From NCBI GenBank assembly GCA_015259105.1, contig JABZGZ010000017.1, positions 1 to 21,151 of the forward strand: 21,151 bases of DNA. The letters are read 5' to 3'. Every line of letters starts with the position of its first letter. Position 1 is the stretch's first letter. The position numbers were made by a program, and so were the translations under genes. Origin of the DNA: Atopobium sp. (GTDB taxonomy: Bacteria; Actinomycetota; Coriobacteriia; Coriobacteriales; Atopobiaceae). Under the pieces are notes generated by a model, which was given only the letters and a program-made list of their open reading frames with translations, ran no database searches and was not told the origin of the DNA. Positions 6,698 to 13,841 of this stretch are shown here, one piece after another.

Positions 6698-7591
6698 ATG
6701 GACATGAAGAATTTGACTGGTGCAATCACCGCTTTAGTAACCCCATTTGATGCTCAGGGAAATGTTGACTTCGAGGCACTTGAGCGCTTTGTAGACTTCC
6801 AGATTGAGCAGGGAATTGACGGTATTCTCGCTCTTGGTACTACCGGCGAGTCCTCAACCATGACAGATGAGGAGGACATCGAGGTAGTTAAGGCAATCCT
6901 TTCCAGAGCTCAGGGCAAAGTTCCTGTTATTGGCGGTGCTGGCTCCAACTCTTCCGCTGAGTCTTTGCGCAAAGCGGAGGCTCTAGAGAAGGCGGGTGTT
7001 GATGGTCTGCTGCTGATTACTCCTTACTACAACAAGAGTAACGAAGAGGGCATCTACCAGCACTTCTCGTATGTACTCGACCGCGTTGATGTTCCTTGTA
7101 TTTTGTATAACATTCCTGGTAGAACGGGCTGCTCAATTTCTGAGCGCAATGTTCAGAGGCTTGCAGCACATCCAAATGCATGGGGCATTAAAGAGGCTTC
7201 TGGAGACATTGCGTACGCAACAAAGGTTGCCCGTTATCTGAGTGATGACTTTACTATGTGGGCAGGAAATGACGACATGATTGTGCCTTTGCTTTCTCTG
7301 GGCGCATCTGGCGTTATTTCTGTTTGGTCTAACCTTGATCCAAAGATGGTTCATGACCTGGTAGTTGCATGGCACCGTGGCGAGGTCTCCCTTGCTCGTG
7401 AGCTGCAGCTTCAGTATCTTGACCTGGTTCACGCGCTCTTCTGCGAGGTTAATCCAATTCCTGTCAAAGCCGCTCTGGCTCGTATGGGATTTATGGAAGA
7501 AAATTATCGTCTACCTCTGTGGAAGATGACTGATGAGCACGCCGAGGTGCTTGAAAACGCTATGAGAAAGGCTGGTCTTCTTGATGCCTAG
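6698..7591 (+). CDS. dapA: 4-hydroxy-tetrahydrodipicolinate synthase
   Basis: 297 residues, close to the family norm; ATG at 6698, with a second in-frame ATG at 6704 also possible. AGAGGGCGAG lies upstream. The enzyme condenses pyruvate with aspartate semialdehyde, the first step committed to diaminopimelate and lysine. It is a TIM barrel of the DHDPS/NAL family: GTTGESSTM (47-55) with the conserved Thr pair, Y137 in LYNIPGRTG, and the Schiff-base lysine K165 in IKEASGD. It sits 15 bases after lysA and overlaps dapB by 8 bases, so it is co-transcribed under the lysine riboswitch. Confidence 0.94.
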   Translation: MDMKNLTGAITALVTPFDAQGNVDFEALERFVDFQIEQGIDGILALGTTGESSTMTDEEDIEVVKAILSRAQGKVPVIGGAGSNSSAESLRKAEALEKAGVDGLLLITPYYNKSNEEGIYQHFSYVLDRVDVPCILYNIPGRTGCSISERNVQRLAAHPNAWGIKEASGDIAYATKVARYLSDDFTMWAGNDDMIVPLLSLGASGVISVWSNLDPKMVHDLVVAWHRGEVSLARELQLQYLDLVHALFCEVNPIPVKAALARMGFMEENYRLPLWKMTDEHAEVLENAMRKAGLLDA

Positions 7592-8300
7592 TGCAGTAGT
7601 AATTGGTACCGGCAAGATGGGAAAGCTCATTGAGCAAACCCTGATTGCTCACGGCTTTGAGGTACTTGGTGCGTTTGGTCACGAGAATATCAATCAGCTG
7701 AATACCGTTGAGCAGACGCCTGATGTGGTTGTGGATTTCTCTGGCGTTGCTGCCTTTGAGGCTGTTGTCGGCTTTGTGCGTGAGCGCGGGTGTGCGCTGG
7801 TTTCTGGTACCACGGGTTTCTCGCCAGAGCAGCTTTCAGAGCTGAAGCAGCTGGGGGAGAGCGTGCCGGTGATTCATGCGGCAAACTATTCGGTGGGCGT
7901 TGCTGTGTTGAGGCGCGCGGTAGCTATGGCTGCTGAGGCGCTTGACGGCTGGGATACCGAGATTGTGGAGACGCATCACAACCAGAAGGTTGACGCTCCA
8001 TCTGGTACAGCAAAGCTGCTGCTCGCTGCTATTGATCCTGAGGGAACTCGCCCCGTTGTTTCTGGTCGCGAGGGCTTCTGCGGAGCGCGCACCAAGGACG
8101 AGATTGGCGTGTTTGCCCTCAGAGGCGGCACGGTGGCTGGCACTCATGAAGTGCATTTCTTTGGACAGGATGAGGAAGTATGTCTGACTCATCGTGCAAC
8201 GTCTCGTCAGATTTTTGTGAACGGTGCCGTTGCGTGCGCTGAGAAATTGCTTACAAAAGCTCCAGGTTTCTATACCTTTGAAGAGTTGATTTTTGGATAA
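7584..8300 (+). CDS. dapB: 4-hydroxy-tetrahydrodipicolinate reductase
   Basis: 238 residues from the ATG at 7584; a TTG directly before it (7581) is an alternative. The start overlaps the dapA stop by 8 bases (ATGCCTAG), which suggests translational coupling. It reduces hydroxy-tetrahydrodipicolinate with NAD(P)H. The N-terminal Rossmann fold has VIGTGKMG at 6-13, followed by VSGTTGF. The catalytic segment is ETHHNQKVDAPSGTA, with the His-His pair and the Lys of the family signature. RGGTVAGTHEV comes late. The length is at the short end, as in other Gram-positive DapB proteins. dapH follows after 54 bases. Confidence 0.93.
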   Translation: MPSAVVIGTGKMGKLIEQTLIAHGFEVLGAFGHENINQLNTVEQTPDVVVDFSGVAAFEAVVGFVRERGCALVSGTTGFSPEQLSELKQLGESVPVIHAANYSVGVAVLRRAVAMAAEALDGWDTEIVETHHNQKVDAPSGTAKLLLAAIDPEGTRPVVSGREGFCGARTKDEIGVFALRGGTVAGTHEVHFFGQDEEVCLTHRATSRQIFVNGAVACAEKLLTKAPGFYTFEELIFG

Positions 8301-8354
8301 ATACACATGCTGATCTTTGCAGGTCGGCGCCTATTTGATTAAGAAAGGACGCGC

Positions 8355-9056
8355 ATGGACGCCCAGGAAATTATTAATTACATTGCTACGTCAGAGAAGA
8401 AGACCCCCATTAAGCTCTACGTCAAAGAGCGCGAGGGTGCTTCTGTGTCGTATGGATCTTCTCGCGTGTATGGTGAGGGCACCTCAAAGGTAGTCTTTGG
8501 CGATTGGTCCGAGCTCAAGAGTGTTGTTGAGCAAAATGCAGACGCATTTGAGTATTTTGATATCGAGAATGACCGTCGAAACTCCGGTGTTCCTCTGCTT
8601 AACATGAAGGACGTAAACGCACGTATTGAGCCAGGTGCACTGATTCGTGAGCGCGTTGAGATTGGTAACAATGCCGTCATTATGATGGGTGCTGTTATTA
8701 ATATTGGTGCTGTAATTGGCGAGGGCACCATGATTGATATGGGCGCTGTTCTTGGCGGCCGTGCAACTGTTGGTAAGAACTGCCACATTGGTGCTGGTAC
8801 TGTTCTTGCTGGTGTTGTTGAGCCTGCATCTGCTACGCCAGTTATTGTTGAGGATAACGTCCTTATTGGCGCAAATGCTGTGGTTATCGAGGGTATTCGC
8901 GTTGGAGAAGGTGCTGTTGTTGCAGCAGGTGCTGTGGTAGTTGAGGACGTTCCAGCAAACGCCGTGGTAGCGGGATGTCCTGCACGTGTGATAAAAATGA
9001 AGGACCAGAAAACAGAGGGCAAGACAGCTTTGGTTGATGCTCTCCGCACGTTGTAA
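8355..9056 (+). CDS. dapH: Tetrahydrodipicolinate N-acetyltransferase
   Basis: 233 residues, ATG at 8355 with AAGAAAGG upstream. An N-terminal alpha/beta domain (about 1-85, MDAQEIINYIATSEKKTPIK) precedes a left-handed beta-helix (about 88-215) of hexapeptide repeats such as IGNNAV, IGAVIGEGTMID and VGKNCHIGAG. The length and N-terminus fit the acetyl-CoA-using DapH type rather than the longer succinyl-CoA-using DapD. It acetylates tetrahydrodipicolinate to open the ring, and this fixes the pathway branch: the following steps are an N-acetyl-DAP aminotransferase (candidate at 3998) and a deacetylase, not seen here. It is the last biosynthetic gene of the riboswitch operon; tgt follows 10 bases after its stop. 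Confidence 0.9.
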   Translation: MDAQEIINYIATSEKKTPIKLYVKEREGASVSYGSSRVYGEGTSKVVFGDWSELKSVVEQNADAFEYFDIENDRRNSGVPLLNMKDVNARIEPGALIRERVEIGNNAVIMMGAVINIGAVIGEGTMIDMGAVLGGRATVGKNCHIGAGTVLAGVVEPASATPVIVEDNVLIGANAVVIEGIRVGEGAVVAAGAVVVEDVPANAVVAGCPARVIKMKDQKTEGKTALVDALRTL

Positions 9057-9066
9057 TCGAGGTTAC

Positions 9067-10284
9067 ATGCCAGACGGCTCCAAAAAAGCACAGGGTTTTA
9101 CCACCAACATTTCCTGCGTACATACAGAGAATTGGGCAGAGAAAAAAGAAGATTCTTGGTTTACCTACGAACTTCTCGCCGAAGATCCTAAGACGCATGC
9201 ACGCGCCGGCATCTTCCATACGCCTCATGGTGATATTCCAACGCCTATTTTTATGCCGGTTGGTACTAAGGCAACCGTTAAAGGTTTGATGACCGATACC
9301 GTCCGTGACCTTGGCGCCAAAATTATTCTGGCAAATACGTACCATCTGTCTCAGCGCCCAGGAGATGAGCTGGTTGCACAGATGGGTGGCTTGCATGACT
9401 TTATGCAGTGGCATGGACCAATTCTGACGGATTCAGGCGGATTCCAGGTCTTTAGTCACGAGGAGTTCATGAAGCTCTCTGACGAGGGCGTTAAATTCCG
9501 TGCAGTAGATTACGACGGCGCATGGTCGTACTGGACGCCAGAAACTAACATGCAGATTGCGCAGAACCTTGGTGCAGACATTGTTATGCAGCTTGATCAG
9601 TGCGTAGGCTATCCTGCCGAGCGCAAAAAAGTTGAGCGTGGTGTTGAGCTTTCAAGCGCATGGGCCGAAAGGTGCTTTAAGGCTCATACCCGTCCTGATC
9701 AGGCGCTCTTTGGCATTGTTCAGGGCGGCATGCATCTTGATTTGCGCAAGCGCTCCATTGAGCACCTTGAGTCCATTGGTGATTTCCCTGGTCATGGCAT
9801 TGGTGGCTATTCCGTTGGAGAGCCTCACGAGGTTATGTTTGAGACGTTGGCGCCACTTTGCGCCGATTACATGCCTCGCAATAAGCCTCGTTATCTGATG
9901 GGTGTTGGCAATCCATCCACGCTTATCCGCGGTGTTGCTTGTGGCATTGATATGTTTGACTGCGTGCTTCCAACGCGCACCGCACGTATGGGTACCGCGT
10001 TTTCCCATGAGGGCCGCATGAACCTCAAGAACGCTAAGTACTTTGCCGACGCGGGTCCTATTGACGCCAAGTGCACCTGTCCGGTTTGCACGGGCGGTTA
10101 TTCTCGCGCGTACATTAATCACCTGGTCAAACAGCATGAGATGCTAGGCGGACAGCTGCTTTCTATGCACAATATTTACTTCCTGCTTGAGTTGATGCGT
10201 CAGGCACGCGAAGCAATTCTTGCAGGTACCTATAGCGATTTTGTTGAAGAGTGGGAAAACTCTAACGGCGTGGTTGATTTCTAA
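9067..10284 (+). CDS. tgt: tRNA-guanine transglycosylase
   Basis: 405 residues from the ATG at 9067, which has CGAGG five bases upstream and lies 10 bases after dapH. In-frame TTG/ATG starts at 9034/9037 would overlap dapH by about 20 bases and have no clear ribosome site. The enzyme swaps guanine 34 in Asp, Asn, His and Tyr tRNAs for preQ1, the queuosine precursor. Motifs: LTDSGGFQVFS with the Asp that protects the base (D122), GIVQGG, GIDMFDCVLPTRTARMG with the catalytic Asp, and the zinc site CTCPVC (336-341) plus His in LLSMHN (H368). About 30 residues precede the point where the conserved domain starts (FTYELLAEDPKTHARAG), a modest N-terminal extension. A terminator follows, so it ends the dap operon. 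Confidence 0.92.
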   Translation: MPDGSKKAQGFTTNISCVHTENWAEKKEDSWFTYELLAEDPKTHARAGIFHTPHGDIPTPIFMPVGTKATVKGLMTDTVRDLGAKIILANTYHLSQRPGDELVAQMGGLHDFMQWHGPILTDSGGFQVFSHEEFMKLSDEGVKFRAVDYDGAWSYWTPETNMQIAQNLGADIVMQLDQCVGYPAERKKVERGVELSSAWAERCFKAHTRPDQALFGIVQGGMHLDLRKRSIEHLESIGDFPGHGIGGYSVGEPHEVMFETLAPLCADYMPRNKPRYLMGVGNPSTLIRGVACGIDMFDCVLPTRTARMGTAFSHEGRMNLKNAKYFADAGPIDAKCTCPVCTGGYSRAYINHLVKQHEMLGGQLLSMHNIYFLLELMRQAREAILAGTYSDFVEEWENSNGVVDF

Positions 10285-10289
10285 GTTCG

Positions 10290-10306
10290 CCTGGCGAGAA
10301 ACCCGT
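10290..10306 (+). repeat. Copy of the dispersed intergenic motif (core GGCGAGAAAC)
   Basis: CCTGGCGAGAAACCCGT is identical over 17 bases to the copy at 18964-18980 and lies just after the tgt stop, before its terminator. Shorter versions occur at 18621 and 20859, and reverse-strand versions at 18675 and 18738. Confidence 0.6.
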
Positions 10307-10349
10307 CTTCTTGATAGACCTGCTCAGGTAAGTTTGATTTAAATTTTTT

Positions 10350-10386
10350 ATGACTAGCTCACTAATTTGTGGGCTAGTCATTTTTT
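10350..10386 (+). terminator. Intrinsic terminator of the lysA-dapABH-tgt operon
   Basis: ATGACTAGC pairs with GCTAGTCAT, and an inner CAC/GTG pair closes the loop TAATTT. The hairpin ends directly in a run of six T. It lies 65 bases after the tgt stop. Confidence 0.9.
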
Positions 10387-10401
10387 GTCCGGTGACACGG
10401 G

Positions 10402-10478
10402 TAGAATGAAAGAGATAAACATTCGCGGGTGCCCAAGGCGCCCCTGGCTGGCTCTGCCGCCACAGAAAAGAGGACATG
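10402..10478 (+). promoter_or_regulatory. Leader of recJ with possible -10 and a GC hairpin
   Basis: TAGAAT at 10402-10407 is a plausible -10 for the recJ-rel-MBL operon, but no good -35 is visible because the tgt terminator occupies that space. The leader contains a 7-bp hairpin, GGGTGCC/GGCGCCC at 10427-10443, and AGAGG just before the recJ start. Confidence 0.35.
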
Positions 10479-13400
10479 ATGCCCGGCATCGAGAAAAGCA
10501 CTCGTTGGAGTGTTCTTACACAAGACGTATATCTAGAGTCGTTATTTGAAAAAGAATTGCATGTTACTCCACTTGTTGCTCGTGTATTAGTAGCACGTGG
10601 ATTTACCGATGTAGCCGCAGCTCAAGAGTTTCTCTCGCCATCCTTGCAAAGGGATTGGCTTAATCCACAGTGTATTCCTGGAATGGCTGAGGTTGCCGCC
10701 CACGTTCATAAGGCAATTGTTGAGCATAAAAAGATTGCCGTTTTTGGTGATTTTGATGTTGATGGAATGAGTTCAACGTGTTTGCTTACCCTGGCTTTAC
10801 GTCGATTGGGAGCAGATGTTTTGCCGTATATTCCGCATCGTTTTGGTGAGGGATACGGACTTTCTAAAGAGGCTCTTGCAAGAGTTTTGCAAGATAGAAA
10901 GCCAGATTTAATTATTACGGTAGACAATGGCATTGCTGCTGCTCAAGAGGTTGCTTGGCTTTTGCAGCAGGGAATTGATGTTGTTGTTACCGATCATCAT
11001 GAGCCCGCAGATCTGGTGCCCCAGGGTGTTCCAGTCACTGATCCAAAGCTTGTTGAAGATTGTCCTTCTAGAGAACTTGCTGGTGCAGGCGTTGCCCTTA
11101 AGCTGGTGCAGGTTTTAGGACAGCTTCAAGATCAGCCTCAGCTTTGGCTTGATTACATTGATGTTGCTATGTTGGGCACACTGTCTGACATGATGATGCT
11201 CAACAAAGAGAATCGTGCGCTGGTTTCTGAAGGTGTTAAGCGTCTCCAGAAAGGTCTTCGTCCGGGTCTGGTAGCTCTTGCAGCTGTTGCTGGTCAAGAT
11301 ATTGCTCAGATTTCTGCAGATAATCTGCCATTTTCTATTATTCCTCGCCTTAATGCAGCGGGTCGTATGGGTACCACTGATATCGCGCTTGATCTTCTTC
11401 TTACAGAAGACGCGGAAGAGGCAACCATTCTTGCTGGCAAGCTAGAAGAGATTAATGCTGAGCGTCGTGCTATTGAGGCAAAACTTACTGATGAGGCTCT
11501 TGAGCAGGCAAAAGAAATCTACGACGGTGGTCACGCTATTGTGCTTGCCAAAGAGGGTTGGCATGAGGGCGTTAAGGGCATTGTTGCTTCAAGAATTGTT
11601 AATCGCTATCACGTGCCTTGTATTCTGTTCACCATTCAAGACGGTGTTGCCCGTGGTTCTGGTCGCTCAGTTGGCTCTGTTGACTTGTTCCATGCGGTTG
11701 AGCAGTGCGCAGATCTTACGGTCCGTTTTGGTGGTCACCAAGGAGCTGTTGGCGTAACGGTAGAAACATCAAAGATTGACGCATTTAGAAAGCGTTTATC
11801 AAAGGTTATGGCAGAGCTTCCAGAAGAAGAGTTTGAGTCTTCAGGAGAAGTAACTGCTCTAGTAAACCTAGATGAAATCACCATCAACTCTATCGACGCG
11901 CTTGAGGCATTGCAGCCATTTGGTCAGGGCAACAAAAAGCCTCTCTTTGGCGTCAAGGGTGTGGTGATGAAGAATCGCTCGCGTGTTGGCGCAGGTGGAG
12001 CTCATCTTTGCTTTATGGCTTCAAACGGCATCTCCTCAATTTCATCCATCATGTTCAGAACGCCTCATGTTGAGGCGGCAGCTGAGTATGATGGTGCTGT
12101 TGATTTGATTTTCGAGGCTGTTAACGAGACCTGGCAGGGCAGAACCAAGCCAAAACTCATGGTCAGAGATATTCTCTACAGAGACTTTACCGATGAAGAT
12201 GACGGCCCCATTGAAGCAGATCTTCTTGGCAGTGCGGCTGATCTGCCACTTGTGGTTACCAAAGAGACAACAGAGGCTGATGAGGCGTCTCAAGAGCAGG
12301 CGCAGCAAAAGCGCCATGAGCTGGAGAAGCTGTCTTCCGAGGAACTCACGCAGGCCCTGGTTACTTCCATGATTGGTCCAAGAGAGCTCTTGCCTCTGCA
12401 AAAGAAAACGCTAGAGGTTCTCTCTCAAGGAACGTCTTGTCTCTCTGTTATGGCAACAGGCAGAGGTAAATCGCTTATCTTCCAGGTTCATGCTGCTCGC
12501 GTAGCGCTTCTGCAGCACAAGATGAGCGTATTTGTCTACCCGCTGCGAGCCCTTATCAACGACCAGGTCCAAAGCATGAAAAACACCTTTGAGCCTTTGG
12601 GAATCTCTGTTGAGGTGCTCAACGGAGAAACAGACCTTTCCAGCCGAGAAGACCTGTTTGCTCGTATGGCAAACAATGAACTTGATATTGTGTTGACTAC
12701 TCCAGAGTTCTTCTCGCTCCACGCTGATCAATTTGCCAAGGCGCAAAACATCTCATTTGTAGTGTTTGACGAGGCACATCATGTGGGCATGAATGCTTCT
12801 GAGGGCAGACTTGCGTATGCACACATGCCGCAGGTACTAAAGATGCTTGGGAGTCCGCAGATACTTGCCACAACAGCTACGGCTACCACGCAGGCAGCCC
12901 AGAATATCTGCGAGCTTCTCTCCATTGAAGCAGAGCATGTATACAAAGACAAAACGGCTCGTACTAACCTTGAACTCAGGGACCTTCGTGGTGCTAAGGA
13001 TAGGGAATGTGCGCTGCTTTCTCTTGTGTCAGATGGCACAAAAACAGTTGTCTACGTCAATTCAAGGGAGCAAGCGCAGGCACTGACGCGTATGCTACGC
13101 CATCGTATTCCAGAACTTGGTCACAAGATTGCGTTCTATCATGCGGGTCTAACACCTCAGATACGCAAGAACGTTGAACGCGCTTTTAGGCGTGGCGACG
13201 TTTGCTGCATCATTGCTACCAGTGCATTTGGCGAAGGCGTCAATATCTCTGATATTCGCCAGGTTATTCTGTATCACCTACCGTTTGGTCGCGTTGCCTT
13301 CAATCAGATGAGTGGACGCGCAGGTAGAGACGGTAATCCTTCTGTAATTCAGATGCTGTTTGATGCGCATGATATGCGCGTTAACGAGCGCATCCTTTCT

Positions 13401-13841
13401 TCTCATGCACCACAGCGAGAAGCCCTGGTAGCTGTTTACCGCGCGCTTACGGCACTGCAGCCAAAGCTTGGTGCTCAGACAGCCGATTCAGCACTCACTG
13501 ATGAAGATATTGCGCAGATGGCGCTAGAAATTGACCCGCGATCTAAGGCTGACGAGCAAACCGTTCGTGTTGCACTTGACGTTTTTGCTGAGCTAGGGTT
13601 TATTAGCATTGAAGGATTTGATCAATCGCGAACAATCTCCGTCAATAGCCAAGCTTCGCACATGGACTTGCTGGAGTCTGCACGCTACGCTGAGGGGCTT
13701 AAAGCGCACGCTGAGTTTGAATCATTTGCTCAGTGGGTACTTTCTGCTTCACCAGATGAGCTGGCAGATGCTATAACAAAACCCATCGTTCCAGAAATTG
13801 GTTCAACGTTTGATGGGGGAAGGGAGTCCTCTGATGAGTGA
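10479..13841 (+). CDS. recJ: RecJ single-strand exonuclease fused to a RecQ-like SF2 helicase
   Basis: 1120 residues from the ATG at 10479 (residue numbers below start at the ATG at 10476; AGAGG spacing favours the second). RecJ usually has 550-800 residues. The N-terminal half is a complete RecJ: DHH motifs GDFDVDG (91-97), ITVDNG (147-152), VTDHHE (171-176), GTLSDMM (234-240), DHHA1 segment GWHEGVKGIVASRI and GGHQGAVG (419-426), and an OB-fold segment around LQPFGQGNKKPLF. After a Glu/Gln-rich linker (about 595-625) comes an SF2 helicase: Walker A ATGRGKS (660-666), DEAH box FDEAHHVG (764-771), motif III LATTATAT, motif V TSAFGEGVNISDIRQ and motif VI QMSGRAGRDG (944-953). A winged-helix-like end follows (about 1005-1050). 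The two halves would unwind and digest 5' ends in DNA repair. No stop or frameshift interrupts it. It overlaps rel by 8 bases. Confidence 0.9.
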   Translation: MPGIEKSTRWSVLTQDVYLESLFEKELHVTPLVARVLVARGFTDVAAAQEFLSPSLQRDWLNPQCIPGMAEVAAHVHKAIVEHKKIAVFGDFDVDGMSSTCLLTLALRRLGADVLPYIPHRFGEGYGLSKEALARVLQDRKPDLIITVDNGIAAAQEVAWLLQQGIDVVVTDHHEPADLVPQGVPVTDPKLVEDCPSRELAGAGVALKLVQVLGQLQDQPQLWLDYIDVAMLGTLSDMMMLNKENRALVSEGVKRLQKGLRPGLVALAAVAGQDIAQISADNLPFSIIPRLNAAGRMGTTDIALDLLLTEDAEEATILAGKLEEINAERRAIEAKLTDEALEQAKEIYDGGHAIVLAKEGWHEGVKGIVASRIVNRYHVPCILFTIQDGVARGSGRSVGSVDLFHAVEQCADLTVRFGGHQGAVGVTVETSKIDAFRKRLSKVMAELPEEEFESSGEVTALVNLDEITINSIDALEALQPFGQGNKKPLFGVKGVVMKNRSRVGAGGAHLCFMASNGISSISSIMFRTPHVEAAAEYDGAVDLIFEAVNETWQGRTKPKLMVRDILYRDFTDEDDGPIEADLLGSAADLPLVVTKETTEADEASQEQAQQKRHELEKLSSEELTQALVTSMIGPRELLPLQKKTLEVLSQGTSCLSVMATGRGKSLIFQVHAARVALLQHKMSVFVYPLRALINDQVQSMKNTFEPLGISVEVLNGETDLSSREDLFARMANNELDIVLTTPEFFSLHADQFAKAQNISFVVFDEAHHVGMNASEGRLAYAHMPQVLKMLGSPQILATTATATTQAAQNICELLSIEAEHVYKDKTARTNLELRDLRGAKDRECALLSLVSDGTKTVVYVNSREQAQALTRMLRHRIPELGHKIAFYHAGLTPQIRKNVERAFRRGDVCCIIATSAFGEGVNISDIRQVILYHLPFGRVAFNQMSGRAGRDGNPSVIQMLFDAHDMRVNERILSSHAPQREALVAVYRALTALQPKLGAQTADSALTDEDIAQMALEIDPRSKADEQTVRVALDVFAELGFISIEGFDQSRTISVNSQASHMDLLESARYAEGLKAHAEFESFAQWVLSASPDELADAITKPIVPEIGSTFDGGRESSDE

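Noticed and set aside
8417..9091. Minus-strand open frame of 224 codons opposite dapH
   Set aside because: Low-complexity Thr/Ala/Pro/Ser translation made by reading hexapeptide-repeat codons backwards; dapH is certain.
13798..13833. Upstream in-frame ATG of rel at 13798
   Set aside because: It would overlap recJ by 44 bases, and the ATG at 13834 has AAGGGAG and the 8-base overlap seen at other junctions.
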